Shown here: in pieces, positions 1 through 8,134 of the stretch | Numbering within the stretch: the first letter of the stretch is position 1 | Layout of the letters: each line of letters begins with the position of its first letter | From: Bacillota bacterium | GTDB lineage: Bacteria > Bacillota > Clostridia > Saccharofermentanales > Fastidiosipilaceae | Direction of reading: 5' to 3' | DNA length: 14,653 nucleotides | NCBI GenBank assembly: GCA_023442635.1 | Contig: JAEZYR010000116.1 | Span: forward strand, 1 to 14,653 | The notes under the pieces: model-generated | Databases searched by the model: none | What the model saw: only the letters and a program-made list of their open reading frames with translations | What the model was told of the DNA's origin: nothing | Program-made: the position numbers and the translations under genes

Positions 1-1
1 C

Positions 2-655
2 AGTGGTAGCTGGCGTGCGACATGGGCTGGCGAAGGCGGCGGTGTTTTGATCAATCAGTGCCCCCACCAGCTGGATCTTTTGCAGTGGATCTGTGGCCTG
101 CCGACTAAGATCGTAGCCCATGCTCACCAGGGCAAATGGCACAACATCGAAGTCGAAGACGATGTGACAGCCTATATGGAATTCGAATCTGGCGCTACGG
201 GTGTCTTTGTGACGACGACGGCAGATGCCCCTGGCACCAACCGCTTTGAACTGACGCTCGATGGGGGTCGTCTGATTGCGGAGGGGAAGGAACTGATTAT
301 TGACCGCCTGGCCTGTGGGCTGAGCGAGTGGACTCAGAAGGAAGAGCAAGGCTTCAAAAAGCCTGAAGTGACGCGTGAAGTGGAGCACTTTGAGGATGCG
401 GGTCCGCAGCATTCGGGCGTGCTCAACGCCTTTGCTGCCGCTATCTTGCGAGGCGAAGACCTGGTTGCTCCAGGTGAAGAGGGCATCAATGGTCTTATGC
501 TATCGAATGCCATCCACCTATCCAGCTGGTTGCAAGATGCGGTCACGATGCCTATTGACGAAGAACGCTATCTAGAAGAATTGAATCGTCGGCGCGCTGA
601 GTCCAAAGTCAAAGATACGGTCGAGCGCACTTTCAGCACAGAGGGCTCCTATTAA
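2..655 (+). CDS. Gfo/Idh/MocA family oxidoreductase, 3' part (5' end outside window)
   Basis: The frame is open from the first full codon (position 2) to TAA at 653-655, giving about 217 residues, so the gene starts before the window. The TTG at 47-49 is an internal Leu codon, because family-like sequence (SGSWRATWAGEGGGV) runs upstream of it in frame. The Rossmann NAD(P)-binding domain and the EKP-type motif are missing. What remains is the C-terminal alpha/beta domain, with GGGVLINQCPHQLDLLQW carrying the conserved catalytic-region His (visible residue 22) and Asp 25, and the usual C-terminal block EEGINGLMLSNAIHLSSWL. The family oxidises or reduces sugars, inositols and related polyols with a nicotinamide cofactor. 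The substrate cannot be told from this part. It lies upstream of three glycosidases on the same strand, so a sugar substrate is likely (inference). Confidence 0.9.
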   Translation, partial: SGSWRATWAGEGGGVLINQCPHQLDLLQWICGLPTKIVAHAHQGKWHNIEVEDDVTAYMEFESGATGVFVTTTADAPGTNRFELTLDGGRLIAEGKELIIDRLACGLSEWTQKEEQGFKKPEVTREVEHFEDAGPQHSGVLNAFAAAILRGEDLVAPGEEGINGLMLSNAIHLSSWLQDAVTMPIDEERYLEELNRRRAESKVKDTVERTFSTEGSY

Positions 656-716
656 GACGAGCAAAAGCCAAAGTCAATTCAGCGTCGGCGATAGGCACTT
701 CATAGCAGCGCAATAG

Positions 717-738
717 CGTTGAAACGAAGGCTCAAGCC
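717..738. promoter_or_regulatory. Two small palindromes over the candidate promoter (possible operators)
   Basis: CGTT-GA-AACG (717-726) overlaps the -35 hexamer and GGCT-CA-AGCC (729-738) fills the -35/-10 spacer. Paired dyads in this position would suit a repressor such as a LacI- or GntR-type sugar regulator. The arms are only 4 bases each, so chance is a real alternative, and no regulator gene is in the window. Confidence 0.2.
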
Positions 739-745
739 CTATAAT
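719..745 (+). promoter_or_regulatory. Candidate sigma-A-type promoter upstream of the glycosidase genes
   Basis: TTGAAA at 719-724 and a perfect TATAAT at 740-745 are separated by 15 bases, slightly shorter than the usual 16-18. It lies in the 255-base gap between the oxidoreductase stop and the GH31 start. If used, it would make a leader of about 160 bases that contains the hairpin at 784-837. The evidence is sequence match only. Confidence 0.45.
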
Positions 746-783
746 AGCTAGCGCGCTTCTCTCAAAGGCAAATCATCAAAACA

Positions 784-837
784 AAGGCTGCTTAGACATC
801 TTTTGAGTCTGAAACTCAAATGTCAGGCAGCTTTTTT
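784..837 (+). terminator. Intrinsic terminator (possible attenuator) before GH31
   Basis: The outer arms GCTGC (787-791) and GCAGC (827-831) and the middle arms GACAT (795-799) and ATGTC (820-824) enclose an inner stem TTTGAGT (802-808) / ACTCAAA (814-820). A run of six T follows at 832-837. Base A820 could pair in either the inner or the middle stem. This is a classic Rho-independent shape. It lies after the oxidoreductase and also after the candidate promoter at 719-745, so it could either end the upstream operon or control read-through into the glycosidase genes. Confidence 0.75.
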
Positions 838-910
838 GCTGCCCTATAGGCTATGGTATTTCACGTTACAGTCTGTTACTTGGCCTATCAGAACAAGGAG
901 GAAGAAGAAC

Positions 911-3187
911 GTGCAGTATTTAGATGGTGCTTGGCTCTTGCAGGAAGGCTTTCAAGTGGCCTATGCGACGGAGCTCTATGATTGGACCTGGACATGTAAC
1001 GAAGAGGGGCGCCGAACCTTGATCCTCTATGAGCCCTTTCGCCCCATCCCGCATGAGGGCGCTACGCTAGATGGAGGGCTACTCACCACCGAGATTACAT
1101 CCCCAGCACCAGGCATTTTTCACTTTGAGCAATACCACCATTTGGGAGTTTGGCGCGAGAGGCCGCTCTTTGAGCTGAAACAGCAAGATGATCCGCTTCA
1201 ACTTGAGGTGACAGAAGAAAAGCTGACGCTAAAAAGCGGCGAGGCAAGTCTTGAAATTGCTCGCCAAGGCGCCTTAATCTGGTCTTTTTACGATGGCGAT
1301 CAGCTCAAAAATCGTGTTCTGCCCCGCAGCCGAGCATGGGTGCAAGATGACGAAGGGGAGTCGTGGCAGTCTTGTCGAGTCGCCCTGGGCGTGGATGAGC
1401 AGATTTATGGGCTAGGCGAACATTTTGGCCATTTTGTGAAAAATGGTCAGAGCCTGGATATCTGGAATCGCGATGGTGGAACGGGCACACAGCAAGCCTA
1501 CAAAAATGTGCCTTTTTATCTCAGCTCAAAGGCTTATGGCGTTTTTGTGCAGGATCCAGGCCAGGTTGAGTTTGAGATTGCCAGCGAGCGCGTCTCGGAT
1601 GTGCAATTTGCCGTGCGAGGCGAGGTTCTCCGCTGGTGCTGGCTCAATGGTCAAGATATGGCCCATGTTTTAGAGCGCTACACTGACCTGACGGGGCGCG
1701 CCCCTAGACTGCCAGCTTGGTCTTATGGCCTCTGGCTGTCGACCTCCTTTTTGACGGACTACAACGAAAAAACGGTTTTGGACTTTGTAGATGGCTGCCT
1801 TGAGCGCAAGATCCCGCTCGACGTTTTCCACTTTGACTGCCTTTGGATGAAGGCTTATGAATGGTGCAACTTTATTTGGGATGAGAAGAAATTCCCTGAC
1901 CCTGAACGCCTGCTGGCCGAGCTACACCGTCGCGGTCTGAAGGTTTGTGTGTGGATCAATCCCTATATCGCCCAAAAGTCCCCACTCTTCAAAGAGGGGC
2001 TCAAAGAAGGCTACTTCCTCCAAAAAGTGGATGGCAGTGTTTGGCAGTGGGATCGCTGGCAAGCTGGTATGGCTATCGTCGACTTTACCAACCCTGCAGC
2101 AGCTCAGTGGTACAAAAAACAGCTCAGCCGCTTGCTGGACATGGGGGTGGATTGCTTCAAGACGGACTTTGGCGAGCGCATTCCATGCGATGTTTTCTAT
2201 TGGGATGATGCCGACCCTGAGCGCATGCACAACTACTACAGCAAACTGTATAACCAAACGGTTTTCGAGCTCTTGCTCGAGCGCAAGGGCGAAGGCGAAG
2301 CGGTGCTGTTCGCCCGCTCAGCTACGGCTGGTTGCCAGGCCTACCCCGTCCATTGGGGCGGAGATTGTACCGCCACCTATGAGTCCATGGCCGAAAGTTT
2401 GCGAGCTGGGCTATCCTTCGCTTTGTCTGGTTTTGCTTACTGGAGCCACGATATAGGCGGTTTTGAAGATGGCTGCGAACCTGAACTCTACCGCCGCTGG
2501 ACCCAGTTTGGCCTCTTGTCCTCCCACTCGCGCTATCACGGCAACGGCATGAACAAGGTGCCGTGGCTTTATGGTGAGGACTCAGTCGAAAACACGAGAC
2601 TTTATGCACGCTTGAAGCAAAGACTCTTGCCCTATCTTCTTTGCTGCCAAGAGGAGGCCTGCCAAAAAGGCCTGCCCGTGATGCGGCCGATGGTTCTAGC
2701 CTTCCCAAAAGATCTCAATACTCGCTACCTCGCAACCCAATACATGCTAGGGCCAGACCTCCTCGTCGCACCTGTTTTCACGGAACAGGGAGACGTTTCC
2801 GTCTACCTACCTGAGGGTGGCGACTGGATTCAACTGTCGCCCAAAGCCGAAATGATCGCGCGTCACAAAGGCGGTCAATGGCTGCATTACCGCGCTGGAG
2901 CTTTTGAGATACCGCTGTTCCTGCGAGCTGGAGGCATGCTGCCTTTGGCCGAAGAGGCCTTCAATGCTGATCAGACCGATCTCAAGCGGGTGAGCTTGCT
3001 CCTGGGCGTGACACCAGAGCCAAATCATCGGCGCACTTTGTCTTTGCCACAGGCAAATGGCGAGATCATCGGCACGATTGCTTGGACGCCGAAGCAGGCA
3101 GAGGATAGCGAAAAAGCTTGTCCTGAGCTGGGTGTTGAAGGCATCGAACTGTTGGCTGTTGCCTACGGAGATGAGCTAACGGTCTGA
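911..3187 (+). CDS. yicI: GH31 alpha-xylosidase, YicI type
   Basis: The protein should hydrolyse terminal alpha-1,6-xylosyl residues from xyloglucan oligosaccharides or isoprimeverose in the cytoplasm; no signal peptide is seen. I chose GTG 911: AAGGAGG (895-901) lies 9 bases upstream, and the product (758 aa) then begins MQYLDGAW like YicI (772 aa). The longer frame from TTG 803 would start inside a terminator hairpin. After an N-terminal beta-sandwich, the barrel shows HFDCLWMK (Cys310), the nucleophile motif CFKTDFGERIP (Asp419) and the acid/base motif HWGGDCTATYESM (Asp485). These match YicI Asp416 and Asp482, recalled from memory. LLSSHSRYHG and a C-terminal beta domain follow. The YicI specificity pair Cys307-Phe308 is Cys310-Leu311 here. 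The GH42 gene begins 49 bases downstream, so co-transcription is likely. Alpha-glucosidase activity is the main alternative, but the retained Cys argues for xylosidase. Confidence 0.93.
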   Translation: MQYLDGAWLLQEGFQVAYATELYDWTWTCNEEGRRTLILYEPFRPIPHEGATLDGGLLTTEITSPAPGIFHFEQYHHLGVWRERPLFELKQQDDPLQLEVTEEKLTLKSGEASLEIARQGALIWSFYDGDQLKNRVLPRSRAWVQDDEGESWQSCRVALGVDEQIYGLGEHFGHFVKNGQSLDIWNRDGGTGTQQAYKNVPFYLSSKAYGVFVQDPGQVEFEIASERVSDVQFAVRGEVLRWCWLNGQDMAHVLERYTDLTGRAPRLPAWSYGLWLSTSFLTDYNEKTVLDFVDGCLERKIPLDVFHFDCLWMKAYEWCNFIWDEKKFPDPERLLAELHRRGLKVCVWINPYIAQKSPLFKEGLKEGYFLQKVDGSVWQWDRWQAGMAIVDFTNPAAAQWYKKQLSRLLDMGVDCFKTDFGERIPCDVFYWDDADPERMHNYYSKLYNQTVFELLLERKGEGEAVLFARSATAGCQAYPVHWGGDCTATYESMAESLRAGLSFALSGFAYWSHDIGGFEDGCEPELYRRWTQFGLLSSHSRYHGNGMNKVPWLYGEDSVENTRLYARLKQRLLPYLLCCQEEACQKGLPVMRPMVLAFPKDLNTRYLATQYMLGPDLLVAPVFTEQGDVSVYLPEGGDWIQLSPKAEMIARHKGGQWLHYRAGAFEIPLFLRAGGMLPLAEEAFNADQTDLKRVSLLLGVTPEPNHRRTLSLPQANGEIIGTIAWTPKQAEDSEKACPELGVEGIELLAVAYGDELTV

Positions 3188-3236
3188 AACCAGGCCAAGA
3201 GCTTGTCATGATCGATAGAAGCGAGGGGTAAAGCCT

Positions 3237-5351
3237 ATGAATCATCCGAAGGATGGCCAAAAGCCAACAAGCTATCAGGCGCTATTTGATGACTTTGTTT
3301 ATGGCGGCGACTACAACCCAGAGCAATGGCCGTCAGCGGTCTGGGAAGAGGACATGGAGCTTTTTGCTGAAGCTGGTATCTGCTCAGCGACGATCAATGT
3401 CTTTAGTTGGCCCTTCTTGCAACAAGGCCCAGAGCAGTATGACTTTTCATTACTGGATCGCATTTTTGACCGCCTAGAGGCAGCTGGCCTGAAGGTGGTA
3501 CTTGGCACAGCAACGGCGGCTTTGCCAGCTTGGTTATCGAAGCTCGAGCCTGGCGTACACCGCGTGGATTGGGAGGGACGTCGCCACCGCTTTAGCCATC
3601 GCCACAATTTTTGCCCGACTTCCTCAGCCTATCGGCATTATGCTGGGGCTTTGGTCGAAAAGATAGCGGCTCGCTATAGCCAGCGCCCCTCCTTAATCTG
3701 CTGGCATATCAACAATGAATATGGCGGTTATTGCTACTGTCCTGACTGTGAAAAGGCCTTTCAAGCTTGGGTGAAGACCCGCTATGGCACACTCGAGGCG
3801 GTCAATCAGGCATGGAATATGAGTTTTTGGGGGCATCTCTTGACAGACTGGGATGAAATTGTCGTCCCGAATGCCTTGGGTGAAGGTATGTGGGATCAGC
3901 GCTCGGCCTTCGCTGGCATCAGCCTGGACTACATGCGCTTCCAAAGCGAACAGCTCCTATCTCTGTATCGCCTGGAGCGGGATAAGATTCGCCAGTACGA
4001 TCCCGATACGCTCATTACCACGAATTTGATGGGCTTGTTTAAGGACTTGGACTACTTTGCCTGGGCAAAAGAAATGGATGTCATCTCCTATGACAATTAT
4101 CCAGCGCGCACCACACCACCTTGGGCCAATGCCTTTTTGCATGAACTGATGCGGAGTTTGAAGCAGGGCAAGCCCTATATGCTCATGGAACAAAGCCCAT
4201 CGCAGGTCAATTGGCAGCCCTGGAATGCCCAAAAGCGGCCTGGGCAAATGCGCCAAATCAGCTATCAAGCCCTGGGTAACGGTGCCGACACGATTCAGTT
4301 TTTTCAGTTGCGTCAATCCAGAGGCGCTTGCGAAAAATTCCACGCGGCGGTGATCGCCCATGCTGGCCATGGGCAGACCCGGCAATTTCAAGAGATCAAG
4401 GAACTAGGTCAGGAGCTGCCGATCTTGCAAGCTAGTGGCTTGTTGGGGAGTCGAGTTGAGACAAAAGTCGGCATCTTGATGAGCTGGGAGAACTTCTGGG
4501 CACTCGAGTTGATGGCGGGTCCAACAAAAGATCTCAAGTATCAGGAGCAACTCTTGCACTACTACGAAGGCCTCCGCCGCCTGGGCTTGAATGTAGACTT
4601 CCTTGAGCCTGGCTCCGACTTGACACTGTATCGCTTTTTGATCGCGCCGTCACTTTACATGATCCGCGAAGAAGAGGCTAAAGCCCTAGAGGATTGGGTC
4701 GCGACGGGTGGCCACTTGCTATTGACTTATATGAGTGGCGTGGTCGATCCCAACGACAATGTCTGGCTGGGCGGTTACCCTGGCCCATTGCGCAAGCTAG
4801 CTGGCATATGGGTTGAAGAAGTCGATGGTTTGACCCCAGAAGAGCGAAATGCCTTCGTTTTGACAGAAGCAGGCGAAAAGGCACTGGTGTCGACGCTGGC
4901 ATCCTCCTCTCCCCATACATTCACTTGCCGCTTGCTCTGTGAACGCGTGCACCCTGAAGGGGCTGAAGTCCTGGCTACTTACCAGCGAGAATATTATCAA
5001 GGCGAGCCTTGCTGGACACGGCATGCCTGGGGTGAGGGCTATTGTGATTACATGGCCTCCATGGTCGACAAAGACCTGCTCGAGCAGCTTTATCAAGCCA
5101 TTCTGAGCCAACTGGGGGTGAAGACTTTCGCCGAACTGCCAGAAGGACTTGAACTGACGGAGCGCCACAATGAACAGTGGACCTATCGCTTTTTGAGTAA
5201 CCCGCAGGCTACGGCAAGTACCTATCCTTTGTCTCTTCAACCCGAGCAAGGGGAATGCCTAGTCGGTGTTCGGCCAGGGGTGGAGGATCCAGGAGAAGGT
5301 CAGCTCGAAGCTTATGGCGTGCGCATCTATCGCTATCCTCGCCAAGCTTAA
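3237..5351 (+). CDS. GH42 beta-galactosidase
   Basis: A 704-residue retaining beta-galactosidase, close to the usual GH42 length (650-700). ATG 3237 is preceded by GAGGGG (3223-3228) at 8 bases. The N-terminal catalytic barrel has the family opening FVYGGDYNPEQWP (residues 20-32), the acid/base Glu161 in CWHINNEYGGYC and the nucleophile Glu318 in PYMLMEQSPSQVNWQP. Cys126, Cys166, Cys168 and Cys171 (CYCPDC) match the zinc-cluster cysteines of Thermus A4-type enzymes. A trimerisation-type domain (about 400-620) and a small C-terminal beta domain follow. No signal peptide is seen, so it acts on imported oligosaccharides. Placed between a GH31 alpha-xylosidase and a GH3 enzyme, its likely job is removing the galactose caps of xyloglucan side chains (inference). 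Lactose or galactan oligosaccharides are other possible substrates; some GH42 enzymes also use alpha-L-arabinosides. Confidence 0.94.
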   Translation: MNHPKDGQKPTSYQALFDDFVYGGDYNPEQWPSAVWEEDMELFAEAGICSATINVFSWPFLQQGPEQYDFSLLDRIFDRLEAAGLKVVLGTATAALPAWLSKLEPGVHRVDWEGRRHRFSHRHNFCPTSSAYRHYAGALVEKIAARYSQRPSLICWHINNEYGGYCYCPDCEKAFQAWVKTRYGTLEAVNQAWNMSFWGHLLTDWDEIVVPNALGEGMWDQRSAFAGISLDYMRFQSEQLLSLYRLERDKIRQYDPDTLITTNLMGLFKDLDYFAWAKEMDVISYDNYPARTTPPWANAFLHELMRSLKQGKPYMLMEQSPSQVNWQPWNAQKRPGQMRQISYQALGNGADTIQFFQLRQSRGACEKFHAAVIAHAGHGQTRQFQEIKELGQELPILQASGLLGSRVETKVGILMSWENFWALELMAGPTKDLKYQEQLLHYYEGLRRLGLNVDFLEPGSDLTLYRFLIAPSLYMIREEEAKALEDWVATGGHLLLTYMSGVVDPNDNVWLGGYPGPLRKLAGIWVEEVDGLTPEERNAFVLTEAGEKALVSTLASSSPHTFTCRLLCERVHPEGAEVLATYQREYYQGEPCWTRHAWGEGYCDYMASMVDKDLLEQLYQAILSQLGVKTFAELPEGLELTERHNEQWTYRFLSNPQATASTYPLSLQPEQGECLVGVRPGVEDPGEGQLEAYGVRIYRYPRQA

Positions 5352-5383
5352 GCCCGTCAACCTTCACAGCAAAGCCAGCAGCA

Positions 5384-5427
5384 AAGGCTGTTAAGTCGCT
5401 CAGCCCTTAGCAGATCAATGGGCTAAG
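5384..5427 (+). other. Mutually exclusive hairpins in the GH42-GH3 gap
   Basis: AAGGCTG (5384-5390) can pair with CAGCCCTT (5401-5408, one bulged C), while CTTAGC (5406-5411) can pair with GCTAAG (5422-5427). The two stems share bases 5406-5408, so only one can form fully. No T run follows, so this is not a terminator. It may shape mRNA processing or stability within the operon; function is unknown. The rest of the 119-base gap holds only the GH3 ribosome binding site. Confidence 0.3.
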
Positions 5428-5470
5428 CGTGCAGAGCCTACCCACAGCGCTAGATATTAAGGAGATCGAT

Positions 5471-7954
5471 ATGCCAAATCCATCACCCTTGCGTCAGGCA
5501 GCTCGTGCCGTCAAACAGTTGCACGAGCGAATCTATGCCACCAAGCCGCTTCCAGAGGAGAAGGGGTCGGTTTGTTCCGATCTAGGGAGGCAGCAGGCCT
5601 CCGATCTAAAAGAGCAAACGCTCAGTGACAAGCAACGCCGTGCCAAAGAACTGGTAGCGCAGATGACGACGGAGGAGAAGCTGGGGCAGTGCCTTTACAA
5701 CGCCCCGGCCATCGACCGCCTGTGCATTCCTGCCTATAACTGGTGGAATGAAGCCTTGCACGGCGTGGCACGAGCTGGTGTGGCGACTGTCTTTCCACAG
5801 GCCATTGGCCTGGCCGCCAGTTTTGACCCAGCTTTGATGCAGCAGGTTGCTCGTGTGATTGCGAAAGAAGGACGCGCCAAGTACCAGGCGCAGTTTGCCG
5901 CTGGCGATCACGATATCTACAAGGGTCTGACTTTCTGGTCGCCGAATATCAATCTCTTTCGAGATCCAAGGTGGGGGCGCGGCCAAGAGACCTATGGTGA
6001 AGATCCTTATTTAACCAGTCGTCTCGCCGTCTCCTTTATCCGAGGCCTGCAAGGCCAATTGCCTGACACGTTATTGGCAGCCGCTTGTGCCAAGCACTTT
6101 GTGGCGCATAGTGGCCCCGAAGCAATTCGGCATGCCTTCGATGTATCGCCATCTGTCTATGATTTGGCCGACAGTTATTTGCCAGCCTTCTATGCGGCTG
6201 TAGCAGAAGCCAAAGTAGAAGCGGTCATGGGAGCCTACCATCGCCTCTACGGTGAACCCTGCTGTGGGTCAGCCGAGCTGATCGAGGGGGTCCTGAGACA
6301 AGATTGGGGCTTTCAGGGTCACTATGTCTCAGACTGTTGGGCCATCATGGACTTTCATCAATATCACTTGGTTACGCCAGACGTCGTGCACTCAGCAGCG
6401 CTGGCTCTCAACAGCGGCTGCGACCTGAATTGTGGCGTAGCCTTCCAGGCCTTAGGTGAGGCGCTGGAGAAGGGGCTCATCGATGAAGACAGCCTCAGCA
6501 CAGCTGTTGAACGACTCATGCTGACGAGGCTCAAGCTCGGCCTGTTAGACGTCAAAGCACCCGAAAGTGCAGCCGCCACCCAAGAAAGCAGCCAGGAAGT
6601 AACGAAAGAAGAACTGGCGACGACAACGCCGTTGGCCCGACCGACGTCAGAGCCGTTGGCCTGGACTTTTGACCTCGTGGACTGCCCTGAACATCAGGCT
6701 CTGAATTTGGAAGTTGCCGCCAGAAGCATGGTGCTTTTGCGCAATGAGCCAACTGAATCTGGCCAGCCCATTTTGCCCCTCCCAAAAGGCCACTACCGAC
6801 ATATTGCGATCACGGGTCCCAACGCGGACAGCCGCCTGGCGCTCGAAGGCAATTATGCAGGGCGAGCTTCGCATTACAGCACCATCCTAGATGGTTTTCG
6901 CCAAGTGGCTTCTCGCCTGGATCCCACGGCACGTGTCCACTTTGCAGAGGGCTGTCATTTGTATCAGGATCGCATGACACAGCTGGCAGAACGAGCAGGG
7001 GATCGCGAAGCCGAGGCGGCCCAACTTTTTGCTAGGAGTGACCTTATCATCTGTGCTTTGGGCCTAGATTCTTCCATAGAAGGTGAGCAAGGCGATGCTG
7101 GCAACGAGTATGGCAGTGGTGACAAACCCCATTGCCAACTGCCAGGCCGACAAGCCCAACTGTTGGAGCTTGCACTCGCCAGCGGCAAGCCCGTCATCGC
7201 GGTGATCCTTGCTGGATCCGCCATCATCGTGCCTGAAGATCCTCGCCTCAACGCCCTTGTTTGGGCAGGCTACCCTGGTGCTAGAGGCGGTGAAGCTTTG
7301 GCCAGCTTGCTTTATGGTGAGCGCAACTTCAGTGGCCGTCTACCCTTTACCATCCACCGCCAAGATGAAGATTTGCCAGCTATGGAAGATTACAGCATGC
7401 AGGGTAGAACCTATCGCTATATGCAGCAAGACGCCCTTTATCCCTTTGGCTTTGGCCTAGGCTATGGTCACCTCCGCTATGAGACCAAGGCGTGGCGCGT
7501 GACCCAGGCGCAGGCTGTCTCCGAAGCTCAGGCAATCTACGAAGCCAAGGCAGGCGGAGAAGGCTCCGCGCTTGAAAATACACCCAAGGTGGGCGAAGCC
7601 TGTCGTCTGGAGTCGGGAGAGCAGCTGATATGGGAGGTAGAGGTCGAAAACCCAAGCCCATATCCAGCCTGGGTACCTATGCAGCTTTACCTCAGCTACG
7701 AAGCGAGCAGCACGCCAGAAAAACCCCTGCCGAACAGGCGCCTGGTGGGACTCGAAACTTGCCATCTCAACCCAGGCGAAAAGCAGCTGCTGACCTTTGT
7801 TTTGCCCGAAAAAGCGCTTTGGCACGTCGATGCTGAGGCTGAGATTTATCGGCCAGATGCTCAGGTAAATTTGGAGCTGTCCGTTGTGCAGCCTTGTGAG
7901 CGAGCTTTGGCGCTTAGTGGCGACTCTGTTTTGCGTTTAGAGATCAAAAGGTGA
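5471..7954 (+). CDS. GH3 beta-glucosidase/beta-xylosidase
   Basis: An 827-residue family 3 glycosidase. I chose ATG 5471 because AAGGAG (5459-5464) sits 6 bases upstream; the in-frame GTG at 5429 lacks such a site. The N-terminal barrel carries SPNINLFRDPRWGRGQETYG and GEDP (176-179), KHF (208-210) and the nucleophile Asp288 in YVSDCWAIMD. A low-complexity linker rich in Ala, Ser, Thr and Glu (about 362-406) leads to the alpha/beta sandwich, where SSIEGEQGD (Glu537/Glu539) is the likely acid/base region. YPFGFGLGYG precedes a C-terminal FnIII-like domain, interrupted by a repeat insert at about 676-719. No signal peptide is seen, so it is cytoplasmic. The SDC nucleophile motif with (I/L)EGE is common in enzymes that cleave beta-glucosides or beta-xylosides, so exact specificity is open; in this cluster, trimming the glucan backbone of xyloglucan oligosaccharides is the best guess. 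Confidence 0.92.
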   Translation: MPNPSPLRQAARAVKQLHERIYATKPLPEEKGSVCSDLGRQQASDLKEQTLSDKQRRAKELVAQMTTEEKLGQCLYNAPAIDRLCIPAYNWWNEALHGVARAGVATVFPQAIGLAASFDPALMQQVARVIAKEGRAKYQAQFAAGDHDIYKGLTFWSPNINLFRDPRWGRGQETYGEDPYLTSRLAVSFIRGLQGQLPDTLLAAACAKHFVAHSGPEAIRHAFDVSPSVYDLADSYLPAFYAAVAEAKVEAVMGAYHRLYGEPCCGSAELIEGVLRQDWGFQGHYVSDCWAIMDFHQYHLVTPDVVHSAALALNSGCDLNCGVAFQALGEALEKGLIDEDSLSTAVERLMLTRLKLGLLDVKAPESAAATQESSQEVTKEELATTTPLARPTSEPLAWTFDLVDCPEHQALNLEVAARSMVLLRNEPTESGQPILPLPKGHYRHIAITGPNADSRLALEGNYAGRASHYSTILDGFRQVASRLDPTARVHFAEGCHLYQDRMTQLAERAGDREAEAAQLFARSDLIICALGLDSSIEGEQGDAGNEYGSGDKPHCQLPGRQAQLLELALASGKPVIAVILAGSAIIVPEDPRLNALVWAGYPGARGGEALASLLYGERNFSGRLPFTIHRQDEDLPAMEDYSMQGRTYRYMQQDALYPFGFGLGYGHLRYETKAWRVTQAQAVSEAQAIYEAKAGGEGSALENTPKVGEACRLESGEQLIWEVEVENPSPYPAWVPMQLYLSYEASSTPEKPLPNRRLVGLETCHLNPGEKQLLTFVLPEKALWHVDAEAEIYRPDAQVNLELSVVQPCERALALSGDSVLRLEIKR
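7508..7561 (+). repeat. Three imperfect 18-base tandem repeats inside the GH3 gene
   Basis: Three in-frame units encode AQAVSE, AQAIYE and AKAGGE. They lie in an insert between the alpha/beta sandwich and the FnIII-like domain. The period keeps the reading frame, so copy-number change would alter only linker length. The third unit is the most diverged. Confidence 0.6.
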
Positions 7955-7993
7955 CAAAAGCAAGGCGCATCTGTCTGGCTTCCACATTTGATA

Positions 7994-8026
7994 GTTTTGC
8001 CCGTTTTGGAGGTTGCGGGTAAAAAC
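7994..8026. repeat. Imperfect inverted repeat after the GH3 gene
   Basis: GTTTTGCCCG (7994-8003) and CGGGTAAAAAC (8016-8026) form a stem with one mismatch region and a 12-base loop. No T run follows on either strand, so termination is doubtful. It could be a weak transcript-end or stability hairpin for the glycosidase operon. The surrounding 7955-8134 stretch holds nothing else I can identify. Confidence 0.3.
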
Positions 8027-8134
8027 ACTGATAAAACAAGGCTTTAGGCGGTTTTACTTGGGTTTTTGTGGCATCTGGACGGGTGAATTCAGGGATGTTT
8101 GAGGGGGCTGATTGGGCGCTGTGTGGCGCGGTGC

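Noticed and set aside
719..735. Catabolite-responsive (cre) site at TTGAAACGAAGG
   Set aside because: The spacing between the TGAAA and CG core is one base off the consensus and the right half does not match.
803..910. Longer GH31 reading frame from TTG 803
   Set aside because: It starts inside the terminator stem, lacks a ribosome binding site, and the extra 36 residues are unlike the family; GTG 911 has AAGGAGG at 9 bases and gives the YicI-like N-terminus.
1922..2257. 111-codon - strand frame inside GH31
   Set aside because: It lies opposite the conserved GH31 catalytic core and has no ribosome binding site or known resemblance.
4797..5249. 150-codon - strand frame inside GH42
   Set aside because: It lies antisense to the GH42 C-terminal domains; open length is explained by codon bias of the real gene.
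5429..5470. Longer GH3 reading frame from GTG 5429
   Set aside because: ATG 5471 has AAGGAG at 6 bases, while 5429 has no such site and overlaps the intergenic hairpin.
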